Positions 9,968-18,930 of a stretch of DNA of 64,000 nt are shown here, piece after piece; position 1 is the stretch's first letter, and each line of letters starts with the position of its first letter. Source of the DNA: JBDNJM01 sp041687755 (GTDB lineage: Bacteria > Planctomycetota > UBA1135 > GCA-002686595); the NCBI GenBank assembly GCA_041687755.1, contig JBDNJM010000164.1, positions 16,426-80,425 on the forward strand. Reading direction: 5' to 3'. A program made the translations under genes and the position numbers. The notes under the pieces are model-generated. The model was not told the DNA's origin, searched no databases, and worked only from the letters and a program-made list of their open reading frames with translations.

Positions 9968-12100
9968 TCAGCCGAAACCACGCGGCGCGCAGCCCAGCTC
10001 CAGCCGTAACCGCTGGGCCAGCTCTAGGGGGCTGTACTCCGCCACCTCGACCTGACACTCGGCAACGGCCGCGTAGTGCTGCTCCCGTTCGGCGGCCAGG
10101 CGCTCGAGCTCTTCCTCAGCCGATCCGCTTCCCAAGGCGGGGCGCGGCGCCGAGTCCGCACGCAGCCGGCGCTTGAGCACGTCCAGCGGAGCCCGCAGCC
10201 AAATGCAGCGCGCGTGCTCCACCAGCGCCGTGCGCAGCATTGCCACCGTCACCGCGCCACCCCCGGTCGCGATCACGCTCGGCCGTTGGCGCATCAGCGC
10301 GTCGAGTCCGGCGACGGCCTCCAGCTCGCGGAACGCTCGCTCGCCCAGCACTGCCAGGACTTCGCCCGCGTGGCTGGCGCCCGGCGCGAGCCCCGCCGTT
10401 CGCGCCCGCTCGAGCAGGGCCTCGTCGAGGTCCACGAACGGCAGGCCCAGGACCTGCGCCAGCTCGGCCCCAACGCTCGACTTGCCCACCGCGCGCAGCC
10501 CCACCAGGGCGATGTGCGCTCGAGACCCGGTGCCCTTCAGCCCGCCTTGAAGGGTCCGCTCCAGAAGCGACACCTCAACGGCTCGGCCGTGAAAGAGACG
10601 CACCTGCCCCTGAGCCTGGGCACACAGCCAATCGCGGCCGTCGCGCACGTCGCAGCCGGACGCGTGCGCCTCCGCAACCAGCTCCGTCTCGCTCCCGGGC
10701 TGTTCGAGGTACACGGCATCGACCAGCATCACGCCGGAGTCCAGAGCGGCAATAGCGGGTCGAGTTTCCGGCACACCGCCGCCTCCCGCCGGCGTGCAGT
10801 GCACCAGGGCCTGAAGCTCCTCACGCAAGATCGGGGCCTCCAGCGGCACCGCCTCGATCCCCATTTCGCCCGCCAGCTGCTCCGCGCGCTCGACCCGCCG
10901 CGCCGATACCTCAACCTCGAAGCCCGCCGCGAGCAGGCCGGCTGCCGCTCCCCGCGCTGCGCCTCCTGCACCTACGACCCGCACGCGCCCCCCCCGCCCA
11001 CAAGACTCGCGGACCAGCTCCGCGACCGCCGCGGCGTCGGTGTTCTCCGCCGCCCAGCCACCCGGGATCTGCACCAGCGTATTCGCAGATCCAGCGCATC
11101 GCGCGAGCTCCGAAACATCGCTCGCCAGGCGCAGCGCTTCGAGCTTGAAAGGGGCCGTCACCGAGGCGCCATAGAACCCGGGCAGCGCCGCGGCCGCGTC
11201 GAGCGCCGCCTCGAAGTCGTCCGGCTCCAACCACGCGTACACGGCATTCAAGTCCAGCTCGCGCCGCACCGCCGCGTGCAGGCGCGGGCTCAGCGAGTGG
11301 CTCGCCGGGCGTCCGAACACGCCAAGTAGCCGAGTGTCCGCATCGAAGCGTTCCGGCCAAGACGCGCGCAGCTGCGCGGCGTCGAGTTGCCCAGGCGCGG
11401 TCCCGGTCGAACCCGGAGCGGCGGCGTAGACGACGCGTGCGCCACAGGCCGGCGCGAACGCGCGCGTGAAGCCCGCGCGGGGCCCGGAGCCGAACACCGA
11501 GCGCTCCACCCCGTCCCCAGGCAGCGCCCAGGCCGCAGCGAGCAGCCGCAGACCCTGCTCGGCGTTCTCAACGTTCGGTACCAGCTTGACGCGATCCCCG
11601 GCCGAGCAGTGCGCGCGCAGCGGGGCGAGCGCCACGGTCAGCTCCGCCGCGCCCTGCGGGCGCCCGCCGCCGTGCAGACTCACAACCTTCGGCGGCGAGG
11701 GACGCCCCGCAAGCTCGTGCGAGAACGCTTCCACAGCGCTCCAGGGCACATCAACGCGCGCCACACCGGCACGCGCGGCGCCCAGCAAAATGCGGACGCG
11801 CTCGCGCTCCGAACCCTCGAACCGACCGAACGCGGTCGCATCGTTGAGCGCCGCCAAGACCGGCCGGCCCAGCCCATCGAGCACTTCCCCCAGCTCGTTC
11901 TGAGCGTCCGCGTCCCCCGCTCCCAGACGCGCCAGCCAAGCCTCCGGCAAGCCGTCGAGCCGCAGCTCCAGCTCGTCCGCGTACGTGCGCGCGGCCATCG
12001 CCGCCCGCCGCCAGGCCTCGAGCGATTCCTCCAGGATAGAGACCACGATCCATCCGGGCTCGCCCGCCCCATGTCCGACCTGCAGCGCCCGAGCGTTCAT
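9968..12100 (-). CDS. aroD-aroE-aroK: Trifunctional shikimate-pathway enzyme: AroD-AroE-AroK fusion
   Basis: 710 residues with three consecutive domains that catalyse three successive steps from 3-dehydroquinate to shikimate 3-phosphate. Residues 15-245 are type I 3-dehydroquinate dehydratase: ELRLDG at 45-50, His143 in SLHGG, the Schiff-base Lys172 in RVKLVP, and TAPGQL near 234-239. Residues 255-515 are shikimate dehydrogenase: SHSLSP at 267-272, catalytic Lys319 in TAPFK, Asp355 in ENTD, and the NADP loop GAGGAARG. Residues 528-705 are shikimate kinase: Walker A GLRAVGKS at 534-541, VDLDE, AFRELE, GGG at 613-615 and RPAL. A GGAG lies 6 bases before the ATG. The domain order differs from fungal AROM (kinase-dehydratase-dehydrogenase). 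It follows a DUF2520 gene by 69 bases on the same strand. Confidence 0.93.
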   Translation of the reverse strand: MNARALQVGHGAGEPGWIVVSILEESLEAWRRAAMAARTYADELELRLDGLPEAWLARLGAGDADAQNELGEVLDGLGRPVLAALNDATAFGRFEGSERERVRILLGAARAGVARVDVPWSAVEAFSHELAGRPSPPKVVSLHGGGRPQGAAELTVALAPLRAHCSAGDRVKLVPNVENAEQGLRLLAAAWALPGDGVERSVFGSGPRAGFTRAFAPACGARVVYAAAPGSTGTAPGQLDAAQLRASWPERFDADTRLLGVFGRPASHSLSPRLHAAVRRELDLNAVYAWLEPDDFEAALDAAAALPGFYGASVTAPFKLEALRLASDVSELARCAGSANTLVQIPGGWAAENTDAAAVAELVRESCGRGGRVRVVGAGGAARGAAAGLLAAGFEVEVSARRVERAEQLAGEMGIEAVPLEAPILREELQALVHCTPAGGGGVPETRPAIAALDSGVMLVDAVYLEQPGSETELVAEAHASGCDVRDGRDWLCAQAQGQVRLFHGRAVEVSLLERTLQGGLKGTGSRAHIALVGLRAVGKSSVGAELAQVLGLPFVDLDEALLERARTAGLAPGASHAGEVLAVLGERAFRELEAVAGLDALMRQRPSVIATGGGAVTVAMLRTALVEHARCIWLRAPLDVLKRRLRADSAPRPALGSGSAEEELERLAAEREQHYAAVAECQVEVAEYSPLELAQRLRLELGCAPRGFG

Positions 12101-12169
12101 CGCAAGCTCCAGCCGGGTCGCTGACTCGCGCGGCCTTCAAAGCTCCCCGGAATCACGCCAGCTCCGCGC

Positions 12170-13075
12170 TCAAGACAGCGCGGCCAGCAGCCGCGCACGC
12201 AGCTCGTCGTCGTGCCCGGCCACCTGGGCCATGCGCCCGACCAGCGTCCGGTACAGGTTGAGCAGTTCGGGGTGTTCGTCGAGCGCGCGCCGGTGCCGCT
12301 CCAGCAGGGCGGCGTCTCCGCGCGCGACCGGCCCCGTAAGAACGTCGCGCGGCTCACCCATCTCCAGGTTCTTGGCGGTTTGGATCAGCAGCGATGCGAG
12401 TGCCCAACGCGACGCCTCGGGGTCCAAACCCAGCCCCCCCAGCAGTTCTTCCCCCGCTGCGAACAGCGCCACGCTGCCGTTCGAGACCAGCGCAGCGGCC
12501 GCGTGGTAGCGCGCGAGCGTGCCGGGATCTTCGGGCAGCTCGAGCACACGCCCGGAGAGCTCCGCGGTGATCATCCGCGCGAGCTCCATCGCCTGCCCCT
12601 CCGCCCGCACGCCGTAGGCGCTGTGGAGCAGGGACTGCGCGCCGGCGACGGCTGCGGCACGACCGCGCACGTCACCCGCGCGCGGAATGGGGACCAGCGG
12701 ATGCAGCACGCCGACCGACCAACTGAGCGCCTCCAGACTGGACAGCGCACGCGTACCGCGCCCGCCGCAAACGTGCAGCGCGCTAGACGCCTCGCTGGAG
12801 GCCTCGGTCGCGGCCAGGGCCGCCGCTACCTCGTCTAGGGCGTTGTCGGCGACGCACACAAGCAGCGCATCGGTGCCGGCCACCAGTTCTTCGAGGTCTT
12901 TGGCCACGTCGACGCGCCCGTCGAGATGCCGCGCCAGCCCGATTGCCCGCACAGCAGTGCGGTTCCAGATCATCAGGGGCAGGCCTCGATCGTGCAGGAC
13001 ACGAGCGAAGGCGGAACCCACCGCACCGGTGCCGACGATTCCGAGCGGACGCGAAAGAGAGAAGCTGTGGGTCAT
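12170..13075 (-). CDS. DUF2520 / Rossmann-fold oxidoreductase-like protein
   Basis: 301 residues. The N-terminal Rossmann domain opens with LGIVGTGAVGSAFARVL (GxGxxG, residues 11-27), followed by MIWNRT and LLVCVADNALDEV, typical of NAD(P)-binding ProC/F420-dependent-like proteins. A VLHPLVPIP stretch marks the domain junction. The C-terminal helical domain (ARYHAAAALVSNGSVAL, then TGPVARGD and ERHRRAL) matches the DUF2520 family. The natural substrate of this family is not established to my knowledge. It is the first gene of a two-gene unit with the shikimate fusion, 69 bases apart, so a link to aromatic or cofactor metabolism is possible but inferred. Confidence 0.85.
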   Translation of the reverse strand: MTHSFSLSRPLGIVGTGAVGSAFARVLHDRGLPLMIWNRTAVRAIGLARHLDGRVDVAKDLEELVAGTDALLVCVADNALDEVAAALAATEASSEASSALHVCGGRGTRALSSLEALSWSVGVLHPLVPIPRAGDVRGRAAAVAGAQSLLHSAYGVRAEGQAMELARMITAELSGRVLELPEDPGTLARYHAAAALVSNGSVALFAAGEELLGGLGLDPEASRWALASLLIQTAKNLEMGEPRDVLTGPVARGDAALLERHRRALDEHPELLNLYRTLVGRMAQVAGHDDELRARLLAALS

Positions 13076-13150
13076 GGCCGCCTCATCCTAGGTCTCGCGC
13101 CCGCTGATCGCGAACCTCCGTCGGGGGGCCCGGCCCTGAATAACAAAGCG

Positions 13151-13199
13151 AGCGGGCGGTACCCGGACGACTCACTGAGCCGTCCGGGCACCGACCGCT
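13151..13199 (-). terminator. Probable intrinsic terminator after beta-sandwich protein gene
   Basis: Core arms CCCGGACG (13162-13169) and CGTCCGGG (13181-13188) enclose an 11-base loop. Beyond single interruptions, GGT/ACC and AGCGG/CCGCT extend the stem. On the minus strand the hairpin is followed by a T-rich CGCTTTGTTATT. It sits about 55 bases past the stop of the gene ending at 13254. Confidence 0.65.
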
Positions 13200-13253
13200 G
13201 GACACCGCCCGGCCGCCAGGCGACCGCGCGATGGCGTCCGATGAGAGCCGGTC

Positions 13254-14771
13254 TTAGAACCCGCCCAGCACGAATTCGACGCCGTTTGTCAGCTCGTTCG
13301 TGCCCACCACTAGCCCTTGGGCGTAGAAGGTCCGTCCGATCAGCGCGGAGTTGTCCGGGATCGGAGCCACGTGGTTGCCGTTGAGCGACTCGGTCTGCGC
13401 GTAGGGCGCCAGGTTGATCAAGACCTCACCAAACGGGTCGAGCAGGAACTGCGCCGGCGTCAGGGAGAAGCCGACGATCGTCGCGCCGGTGCCCGGCGAC
13501 ACGTTCAACTCGAGCGTTTCACCGATCAATGCCGGGAGCGGCATCGTGAGGGTCGCGGTGTTCACGCCGCTTCCGAAGTAGGGAGTGACCGAGGGACCGG
13601 TGTTCACCGCCAGGGTGATCTCGCCGGCCGCGGCCTCGTTGAAGGTAGACACCTGCACCAGGTACTCAGTGCCGGCCGTCAGACCGGTGGCGATCACCTG
13701 GGTCAGGAAGTTCAGGCCATCGAAGTCGATGTCCTCACCGCAGGCGACCTCGATCAGGTTGCCGCAGTCGCCCGAGTAGACGCCCACGACGGTGTCGTTG
13801 GAGCCCATGCTGTCGGAGGTGTCGAGCTGGACACTGCTCCCATCGGCGGTGAAGCGGAACCAGGTGCTGCCGAAGCCTTGGCCGGGGCCGCCGAAGATGC
13901 AGCTGAACAACGGGTCCGAGGCGCTCGTCGTGCTCGCCGCGTTGCTAAACGTAACCGGGGTGCCGAGCGTGATTTGCTCGGCGCCGTCGCAGGAGTCGTT
14001 GGCCGCGGCTTCGACGAAGCTGACCGAGAGCGTGCCGGTGCCGGCGCCGCCGGCTCCGAAGGCGCCGACGCTCAACAGGTAGGTCTGGCCGGCCTCGACC
14101 CCCGCGTTGAGGATCGTGGTGTTGCCGGCGCAGCCGGCCGCGTCATCGTTGATCGCCAGCGCCGCCTGGGCGCCGCAGGTGCTGTCCGCGGTCAACAACA
14201 CGAGATCGGTGTCGAAGTCCGCAGCGTTGCAGGTGCTGAACGTCGCGACGCCGTTACCCGGCGAGGTGTACACGTACCAGATGTCGTTGTTGTTGGTGCC
14301 GAGCGTGCTGTCGGTGGAGGCGCCGACCGTGCTGAAGGCCGTGTCGCCAGCGGCAATGGGCAGCGCGTTGGCGCAGTCGTCGTTCGCCGGAGCGCCGGGG
14401 GCGCCGAAGGCGATGCCGGGCGAGAAGGGCTTGACGGCGCCGAGCGTCGCTGCGCCCTTGGCGGTCGAGACGCGCACGGTGATCTCGTGGCCCAGCGCGC
14501 CGCTCAGCGGCACGGTCAGACTGGTGCCCAGCTCCGGCAAGACGAGGATCACGGCATCGGCGTCGGTCTGGGTGACCACGCCGCTCGAGCCGTCGGGCGT
14601 GGTGAACAGCGGGAGCCCCGCCGTGTCGTAGATCGAGAGCTCGATGCCGTCGATCGGGCGCTGCTGGCCGTCGACCAGCTGGATGCGCAGGTCGGTGACC
14701 TCCGCGGCTAGAGCGCCGGGGGCGGCGAGGGCGAGGAGGCCGAGGGCGAGGGAGGTGGATTGAGTCTGCAT
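13254..14771 (-). CDS. Secreted protein with two PPC-like beta-sandwich domains
   Basis: 505 residues from the ATG giving MQTQSTSLALGLLALAAPGALA, a clear signal peptide with an Ala-x-Ala cleavage site; a longer open frame upstream lacks a leader. Residues about 25-125 look like a carboxypeptidase-regulatory-type beta-sandwich. Two similar modules follow. The first starts at NDDCANALPI with IWYVYTSPGNG and the second at NDSCDGAEQI with TWFRFTADGSS; this is the pattern of prepeptidase C-terminal-like domains. About 90 C-terminal residues (LPALIGETLELNVSPGTG to the end) resemble the end of the FG-GAP protein encoded at 18931. Probably extracellular or surface-bound. No catalytic residues are visible. 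Confidence 0.82.
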   Translation of the reverse strand: MQTQSTSLALGLLALAAPGALAAEVTDLRIQLVDGQQRPIDGIELSIYDTAGLPLFTTPDGSSGVVTQTDADAVILVLPELGTSLTVPLSGALGHEITVRVSTAKGAATLGAVKPFSPGIAFGAPGAPANDDCANALPIAAGDTAFSTVGASTDSTLGTNNNDIWYVYTSPGNGVATFSTCNAADFDTDLVLLTADSTCGAQAALAINDDAAGCAGNTTILNAGVEAGQTYLLSVGAFGAGGAGTGTLSVSFVEAAANDSCDGAEQITLGTPVTFSNAASTTSASDPLFSCIFGGPGQGFGSTWFRFTADGSSVQLDTSDSMGSNDTVVGVYSGDCGNLIEVACGEDIDFDGLNFLTQVIATGLTAGTEYLVQVSTFNEAAAGEITLAVNTGPSVTPYFGSGVNTATLTMPLPALIGETLELNVSPGTGATIVGFSLTPAQFLLDPFGEVLINLAPYAQTESLNGNHVAPIPDNSALIGRTFYAQGLVVGTNELTNGVEFVLGGF

Positions 14772-15231
14772 TATGCGGGTGCTCTGGCTGGCGGTGCTGA
14801 GGGGGGTCACGGACGAGCGGGCAAGGCGCGCGTGCTCCAGGGCAGCGCGCGCTGAGGCCCACTCGGTACTCCTCCTGTCATGGGGCTCCACCCCGCCCCG
14901 CGGCAACGCATTTCGGCGGTGGGGGCACCAACAGAGCTTTGAAACAGAGACTTACGTCAGATCGCCCCGCCCGGAGCACGCCCGGTCGAGGAGCGGCCAT
15001 GAGCCTCCAGAGCTCCCGGTCCTGCGCGCCCATCAAGCACGGCGTGCGGGCCGCGAGGACCCGTGGGCGGAACAGCTCGTTCGAGAACGGGCTCGGAGAA
15101 TCGACCCGGCGTCCAGTGCTGAGCTTGCCCCCTCTCGGCTCATCGGTCGGGCCTAGATCGAGCTATCGCTCCGAACGCCGACGGCGATTCCTCCGACCGA
15201 TCCCGTGGTGCGTCGCCCGGGAGGGGCGCCC
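14772..15231. other. Intergenic region between ispE and beta-sandwich gene
   Basis: About 460 bases between two minus-strand genes. Open frames here are Arg/Ser-rich and show no family resemblance. The part near 14772-14900 should hold the promoter of the secreted-protein gene. No hairpin with a T-tract was found after ispE. Confidence 0.45.
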
Positions 15232-16242
15232 TCAGACCTCGCGCACTCCGCGGCTCGGCCGGGTCAGCAGAGACGCCCGCAGCCCGAGGCCCGCCGCCTT
15301 TGCCCCAGCCCGGGCGCGCTCGAGATCCGCAGCCGCTTCCTCAGCATCGCGATACAGACCGAACAGGCTAGAACCGGAACCCGAGAGGCGGAAGTGCGGC
15401 ATCCCGAGCTGACCGAGCAGCGCCCGCCAGCGACCGAGCTCCGGGCGCGCCCGCAGCGCGGCAATTTCCAGACCGTTGAACAGCAGCCCCCGAGCCTCCA
15501 GCTCGGACCGATCCAGCAGGTTGATGACCGGCTCGCCGCGATCCAGGGGCGACCCCGGAGCCAGACGCAGCCGACCATAGACCTCCGCCGTCGGGCACTC
15601 GAAGTCCGGCACCAGCAGCACCACGGTCCAGGGCTTCAGCGGCGCATTCAGCTCTTCGACTTGCTCCCCCCGCCCGGTGCACCACGCGTGGCCCGTCGCG
15701 CGCGCGCCCAGGAAGAACGGCGCGTCGCTGCTCAGGCTCCCGAGCGGCTCAAGCAAGTCGTCGAAGCGAGCGCTGGGCAGGCCCGCCATCCAGGCCGCTC
15801 CGAACGCCGCCGCCGCCGCATCGCTGCTGCCGCCTCCCAGCCCGGCCCGGCTGGGCACGCGCTTGATCAGGTGCAGGTGCAGGCCGACTTCGGACCAGGG
15901 CGAGGCGTCCAGCGCCGCGCGCGCCGCCGCCCAAGCAAGGTTGCGCTCGTCGGTCGGCACGTCCGCGCTCGCCGCAGGCCCCGAGACTCGGAGCGTCAAC
16001 TCGCCCGGCTCGCCCGCGCGCAGCTCGAGCTCGTCGGCCAACTCCAGCGCCAGCATCGTCGTCGAGAGCTCGTGGAACCCATCGCCCCGCCGCCCCAGCA
16101 CCTCCAGGCGCAGGTTGATCTTCGCCGGCGCGACCACGCGCAGCGCGGGCGGATCGGAATCGGGCGGAGCGGGCCCGGGAGCCCCGAAGTCTTTCGATCG
16201 TTCGTCCACGAGGCCTCCAGAATAGGCATCCGGCCGCCCCAT
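15232..16242 (-). CDS. ispE: 4-diphosphocytidyl-2-C-methyl-D-erythritol kinase
   Basis: A GHMP kinase of the non-mevalonate isoprenoid pathway, phosphorylating CDP-ME at the 2-hydroxyl with ATP. Lys41 lies in APAKINLRLEV followed by GDGFHEL. The phosphate loop is SRAGLGGGSSDAAAA with catalytic Asp141, and SSDAPFFLGARATG matches the family's GSDVPFF segment. 336 residues from ATG; a GTG 33 bases downstream (16209) would remove an unconserved leader and may be the true start. It is the last gene of a same-strand series pssA, folK-panC, ispE, 93 bases after the fusion gene. Confidence 0.93.
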   Translation of the reverse strand: MGRPDAYSGGLVDERSKDFGAPGPAPPDSDPPALRVVAPAKINLRLEVLGRRGDGFHELSTTMLALELADELELRAGEPGELTLRVSGPAASADVPTDERNLAWAAARAALDASPWSEVGLHLHLIKRVPSRAGLGGGSSDAAAAAFGAAWMAGLPSARFDDLLEPLGSLSSDAPFFLGARATGHAWCTGRGEQVEELNAPLKPWTVVLLVPDFECPTAEVYGRLRLAPGSPLDRGEPVINLLDRSELEARGLLFNGLEIAALRARPELGRWRALLGQLGMPHFRLSGSGSSLFGLYRDAEEAAADLERARAGAKAAGLGLRASLLTRPSRGVREV

Positions 16243-16335
16243 GTCTGCCCGTCGCTTGCTCCAGATCCCGACTCCGGAAGCCGCGCCCAGACCCCAGGGG
16301 CCCAGCCCGCGAAAGAGTCCAGTGAAGCGTCCGGG

Positions 16336-17700
16336 CTAGTTCGCGTCGAGCCGCAGGTTGTCGATCAGGCGCACGCCGCCCACGCGCGCCGCGATCAGCG
16401 CCTGGGCCTGGTCCAGCCGCCCCGGTGTCTCCGCCAGCCGCCGCGGGTCGCGCACCGCCGCATACTCGACCTCCAGACCCTCGAGTTCCGCGCTCAGGAC
16501 GCACTCTAGGGGCACCCGGCCGCGCTCGCCCGCCACCCAGGCCGCGCGCGCGGCGAACAGGGCGCGCGGGAGGCCCAGGGCGCGTGCCCGTGACGGGCCG
16601 TCGAGCCGCGCGTTGCGCGAGCTCCTCGCCAGCCCGTCGTCATCACGGCTCGTCGGGACCACGACGATCCCGGGAAAGCCCAGCCGCTCGGCGAGATCGC
16701 GGACCACTCGCGTCTGCTGGAAGTCCTTCTCGCCGAAGTAGGCGGCCGCGGGCCGAACCAGCTCGAACAGCCTCCGGCAAATGGTCGCGACGCCCTCGAA
16801 GTGGCCCGTCCGGAACTCCCCCTCCAGCCCCTGCGCGGCTGACCCGGGGTCTTCCATCGCAATCGCCTCAGGCATGGGCGCCTCCGGAAAGAAGCCCTCG
16901 AGCGTGCCGGTGAACACCATCCCGCACCCCGCTCCGCTCAGCAGCTCCGCGTCGCGCGCCAGGTCGCGCGGGTAGGCGTCCAAGTCCTTGCGCTCGTCGA
17001 ACTGGAGCGGGTTCACGAACACGCTCGCCACGACGACGTCGTTCTCCTCCGCCGCCCGCTGGACGAGCGTGAGGTGCCCTTCGTGCAGGGCCCCCATCGT
17101 CGGCACCAGCCCGATCCGCGCGCCGGCGCCGCGCGCACCGGCGCACCACGCCGCAGCACCGGCCGGAGTCTCGAGCACTTCAATCTCCGGCCGCTCTGCT
17201 ACCCCAGCGCCCCACAGCTCGACGCGCTCCGGCTCCAGCAGGGCCAGCGCCTCTTCGGGGCAGCGTCCGGACGGCAGACGCCAGTCCGGACGGACCTCCA
17301 CGAGCGGACGCAGGACGAACGCCCGCTCCTCGAGCAGCGGATGCGGCAGCTTCAGCCGTGGCCCCGCGGACTCGACCGCGCCGAATTCCAGCAGGTCCAG
17401 ATCGATGGCCCGCGGCCCGTGGTGCTGCTCCTCGCGTCGGTCGCGTCCCAGCGCGGCCTCGATGCCCTGGCAGGCGCTCAGCAACGCCTCCGCCCCGCGC
17501 GCGAAGGTCCCCACCGCCACCGCGTTGGCGTAATCGGATTGCCCGGCGGGCCCCCCGATCGGCGCCGTGCGCCAGATCGAAGAGCGCTCGGTCAGCTCCA
17601 TCCCAGGCAGCGCAGCCAGCGCCGCGAAGGCGCGCTCCACCTGCTCCGCGGGCCGCCCCAGGTTCGCCCCGAGGCCGATCAGAACGCGCTCGCCGCTCAT
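16336..17700 (-). CDS. folK-panC: FolK-PanC fusion: HPPK / pantothenate synthetase
   Basis: 454 residues joining enzymes of two cofactor pathways. Residues 1-160 are 6-hydroxymethyl-7,8-dihydropterin pyrophosphokinase (folate): IGLGANLGRP, the substrate loop RTAPIGGPAGQSDYANAV, the signature HHGPRAIDLDLLEFG with metal ligands Asp100 and Asp102, then LPHPLLEERAFVLRPL. Residues 172-454 are pantoate-beta-alanine ligase (CoA): PTMGALHEGH with the HxGH at 206-209, VFVNPLQFDERKDLDAYPRD, EFRTGHFEGVATICRRLF, YFGEKDFQQT and DDGLARSSRNARL. The linker is short (about 12 residues). Its ATG overlaps the pssA stop by four bases, indicating translational coupling. Confidence 0.93.
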   Translation of the reverse strand: MSGERVLIGLGANLGRPAEQVERAFAALAALPGMELTERSSIWRTAPIGGPAGQSDYANAVAVGTFARGAEALLSACQGIEAALGRDRREEQHHGPRAIDLDLLEFGAVESAGPRLKLPHPLLEERAFVLRPLVEVRPDWRLPSGRCPEEALALLEPERVELWGAGVAERPEIEVLETPAGAAAWCAGARGAGARIGLVPTMGALHEGHLTLVQRAAEENDVVVASVFVNPLQFDERKDLDAYPRDLARDAELLSGAGCGMVFTGTLEGFFPEAPMPEAIAMEDPGSAAQGLEGEFRTGHFEGVATICRRLFELVRPAAAYFGEKDFQQTRVVRDLAERLGFPGIVVVPTSRDDDGLARSSRNARLDGPSRARALGLPRALFAARAAWVAGERGRVPLECVLSAELEGLEVEYAAVRDPRRLAETPGRLDQAQALIAARVGGVRLIDNLRLDAN

Positions 17701-18581
17701 GCCGCCTGCCGCACGTCCGCGGCCTGCCCGCGTGCGGCCCGGACTCTGCTCAGCCCGTGCCGCAGCAGCCCGAACCAGACAAACCCATGGAACCCGAGGA
17801 ACAGCACCGGAACCGGCGCGAGGTACATCAGGAACACGACACCCAGGAACCAGACCAGCGATACGAACGACCCCCCACCTGAGGTCACGAGCTGCCCGAG
17901 GTGCCGATAGCGCACGTTGCTGACCATCAGCAACCCCAGCACCGGCATCAGCGCCAGAAAGAACGGCAGCGACTCGTCCAGGATCGGAGCCCAGTCCATC
18001 GCGTCCATCCAGCCCATCAGCCGGTGGAACGGCGTCGGCGTCCCGGCCGTCACCTCCAGCTCCGGCTGGCGCAGAACGAGATAGAGCCAGATCGATGAGA
18101 CCGCCGCCCCCGCGGCCGCCGGTGACGGCAGCCCGCGGAACCAGCGGTGGTCCTCGACCTGTTCAGACTCGGTCTCCAGGTTGAAGCGCACCAGCCGCAG
18201 GATCGCCAGCAGGGAGAAGGCCGCGATCGCCAAGAAATGCAGGCGTGGATCAGCGGGCGTGCCCGATGGCCCGCCCGCGTGCTCCAGCAGCACCTTGACC
18301 AACACCGCGGGCGCGAGCCCGAAGGTCAGCGCGTCCGCGAACGAGTCGAGCTGCGCGCCGAAAGCGCTCGTGCCCCGCGTCAGACGCGCGACGAAGCCGT
18401 CGAGCGTGTCGAAGAACATGCCTAAAAAGATGAGCATGCAGGCACGCTCCATCTTCGCGAAGAACACGAGCTCATCCGCAGCGCCGTAGACCAGCGCGTC
18501 GATCGCCGTGGAGATGGCGAGCACGCCACAGAAGGCATTGCCAAGCGTGACGAGGTTCGGAAGCAGCTGGATCTTGCGCAT
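17697..18581 (-). CDS. pssA: CDP-diacylglycerol-serine O-phosphatidyltransferase
   Basis: 294 residues from the ATG giving MRKIQLLPNLVTLGNAFCG, the usual PssA opening; an open frame continues upstream but is Arg/Pro-rich and not conserved. It makes phosphatidylserine from CDP-DAG and serine at the inner membrane. The CDP-alcohol phosphotransferase motif is complete: Asp58-x2-Asp61-Gly62-x2-Ala65-Arg66-x8-Gly75-x3-Asp79-x3-Asp83. At least six hydrophobic segments follow. A GSFVSLVWFLGVVFLMY region and a long tail make it somewhat larger than minimal PssA proteins. It is the first gene of the pssA/folK-panC/ispE run. Confidence 0.92.
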   Translation of the reverse strand: MRKIQLLPNLVTLGNAFCGVLAISTAIDALVYGAADELVFFAKMERACMLIFLGMFFDTLDGFVARLTRGTSAFGAQLDSFADALTFGLAPAVLVKVLLEHAGGPSGTPADPRLHFLAIAAFSLLAILRLVRFNLETESEQVEDHRWFRGLPSPAAAGAAVSSIWLYLVLRQPELEVTAGTPTPFHRLMGWMDAMDWAPILDESLPFFLALMPVLGLLMVSNVRYRHLGQLVTSGGGSFVSLVWFLGVVFLMYLAPVPVLFLGFHGFVWFGLLRHGLSRVRAARGQAADVRQAA

Positions 18582-18807
18582 AGGGGTCCTGCCGCCGACG
18601 CAGGCGTCGGCGAATCGGCGGCCCATCATGGTCTGCGGAGCCCCCGGGAGTCGAGCACGACCCGCCCTCATCTTGGCCCGACCCTCCCGAGCCAGGCTCG
18701 GGGGCCACCGCCCAACCCGCCCGCCACGTCGGGGCGGGTGGGGTTGACCGTCGCCTGCCGGCCTCACCGGCTGCTCCCAGGCATGCCCTGGGCCAGCCCG
18801 GGCCGGC
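18582..18807. other. Upstream region of the pssA run
   Basis: GC-rich, with no recognisable gene. It should contain the promoter for pssA on the minus strand. No clear -35/-10 pair was identified. The next structure upstream is the terminator of the preceding gene. Confidence 0.4.
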
Positions 18808-18855
18808 AAAAAGAGACCGGCGACGCCATCCCCGGAGGGATGAACGTCGCCGGTC
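18808..18855 (-). terminator. Intrinsic terminator after the LVIVD/FG-GAP gene
   Basis: Arms GACCGGCGACG (18815-18825) and CGTCGCCGGTC (18845-18855) pair perfectly over 11 bp, and an inner CATCCC/GGGATG stem closes with a CGGA loop. On the minus strand the hairpin is followed immediately by TCTTTTTG. It is a textbook Rho-independent terminator about 75 bases past the stop at 18931. Confidence 0.88.
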
Positions 18856-18930
18856 TGGCAGGACCCCTAGGGATCCCAGGGCACCGTGGGAGCCGGCTCG
18901 ATCGCTTGATCGCGTTCGAACGGCCCAGAC

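Noticed and set aside
13317..14711. A 464-residue open frame antisense to the beta-sandwich gene
   Set aside because: Gly/Arg/Val-rich shadow of a gene with a clear signal peptide and repeated domains; no family resemblance.
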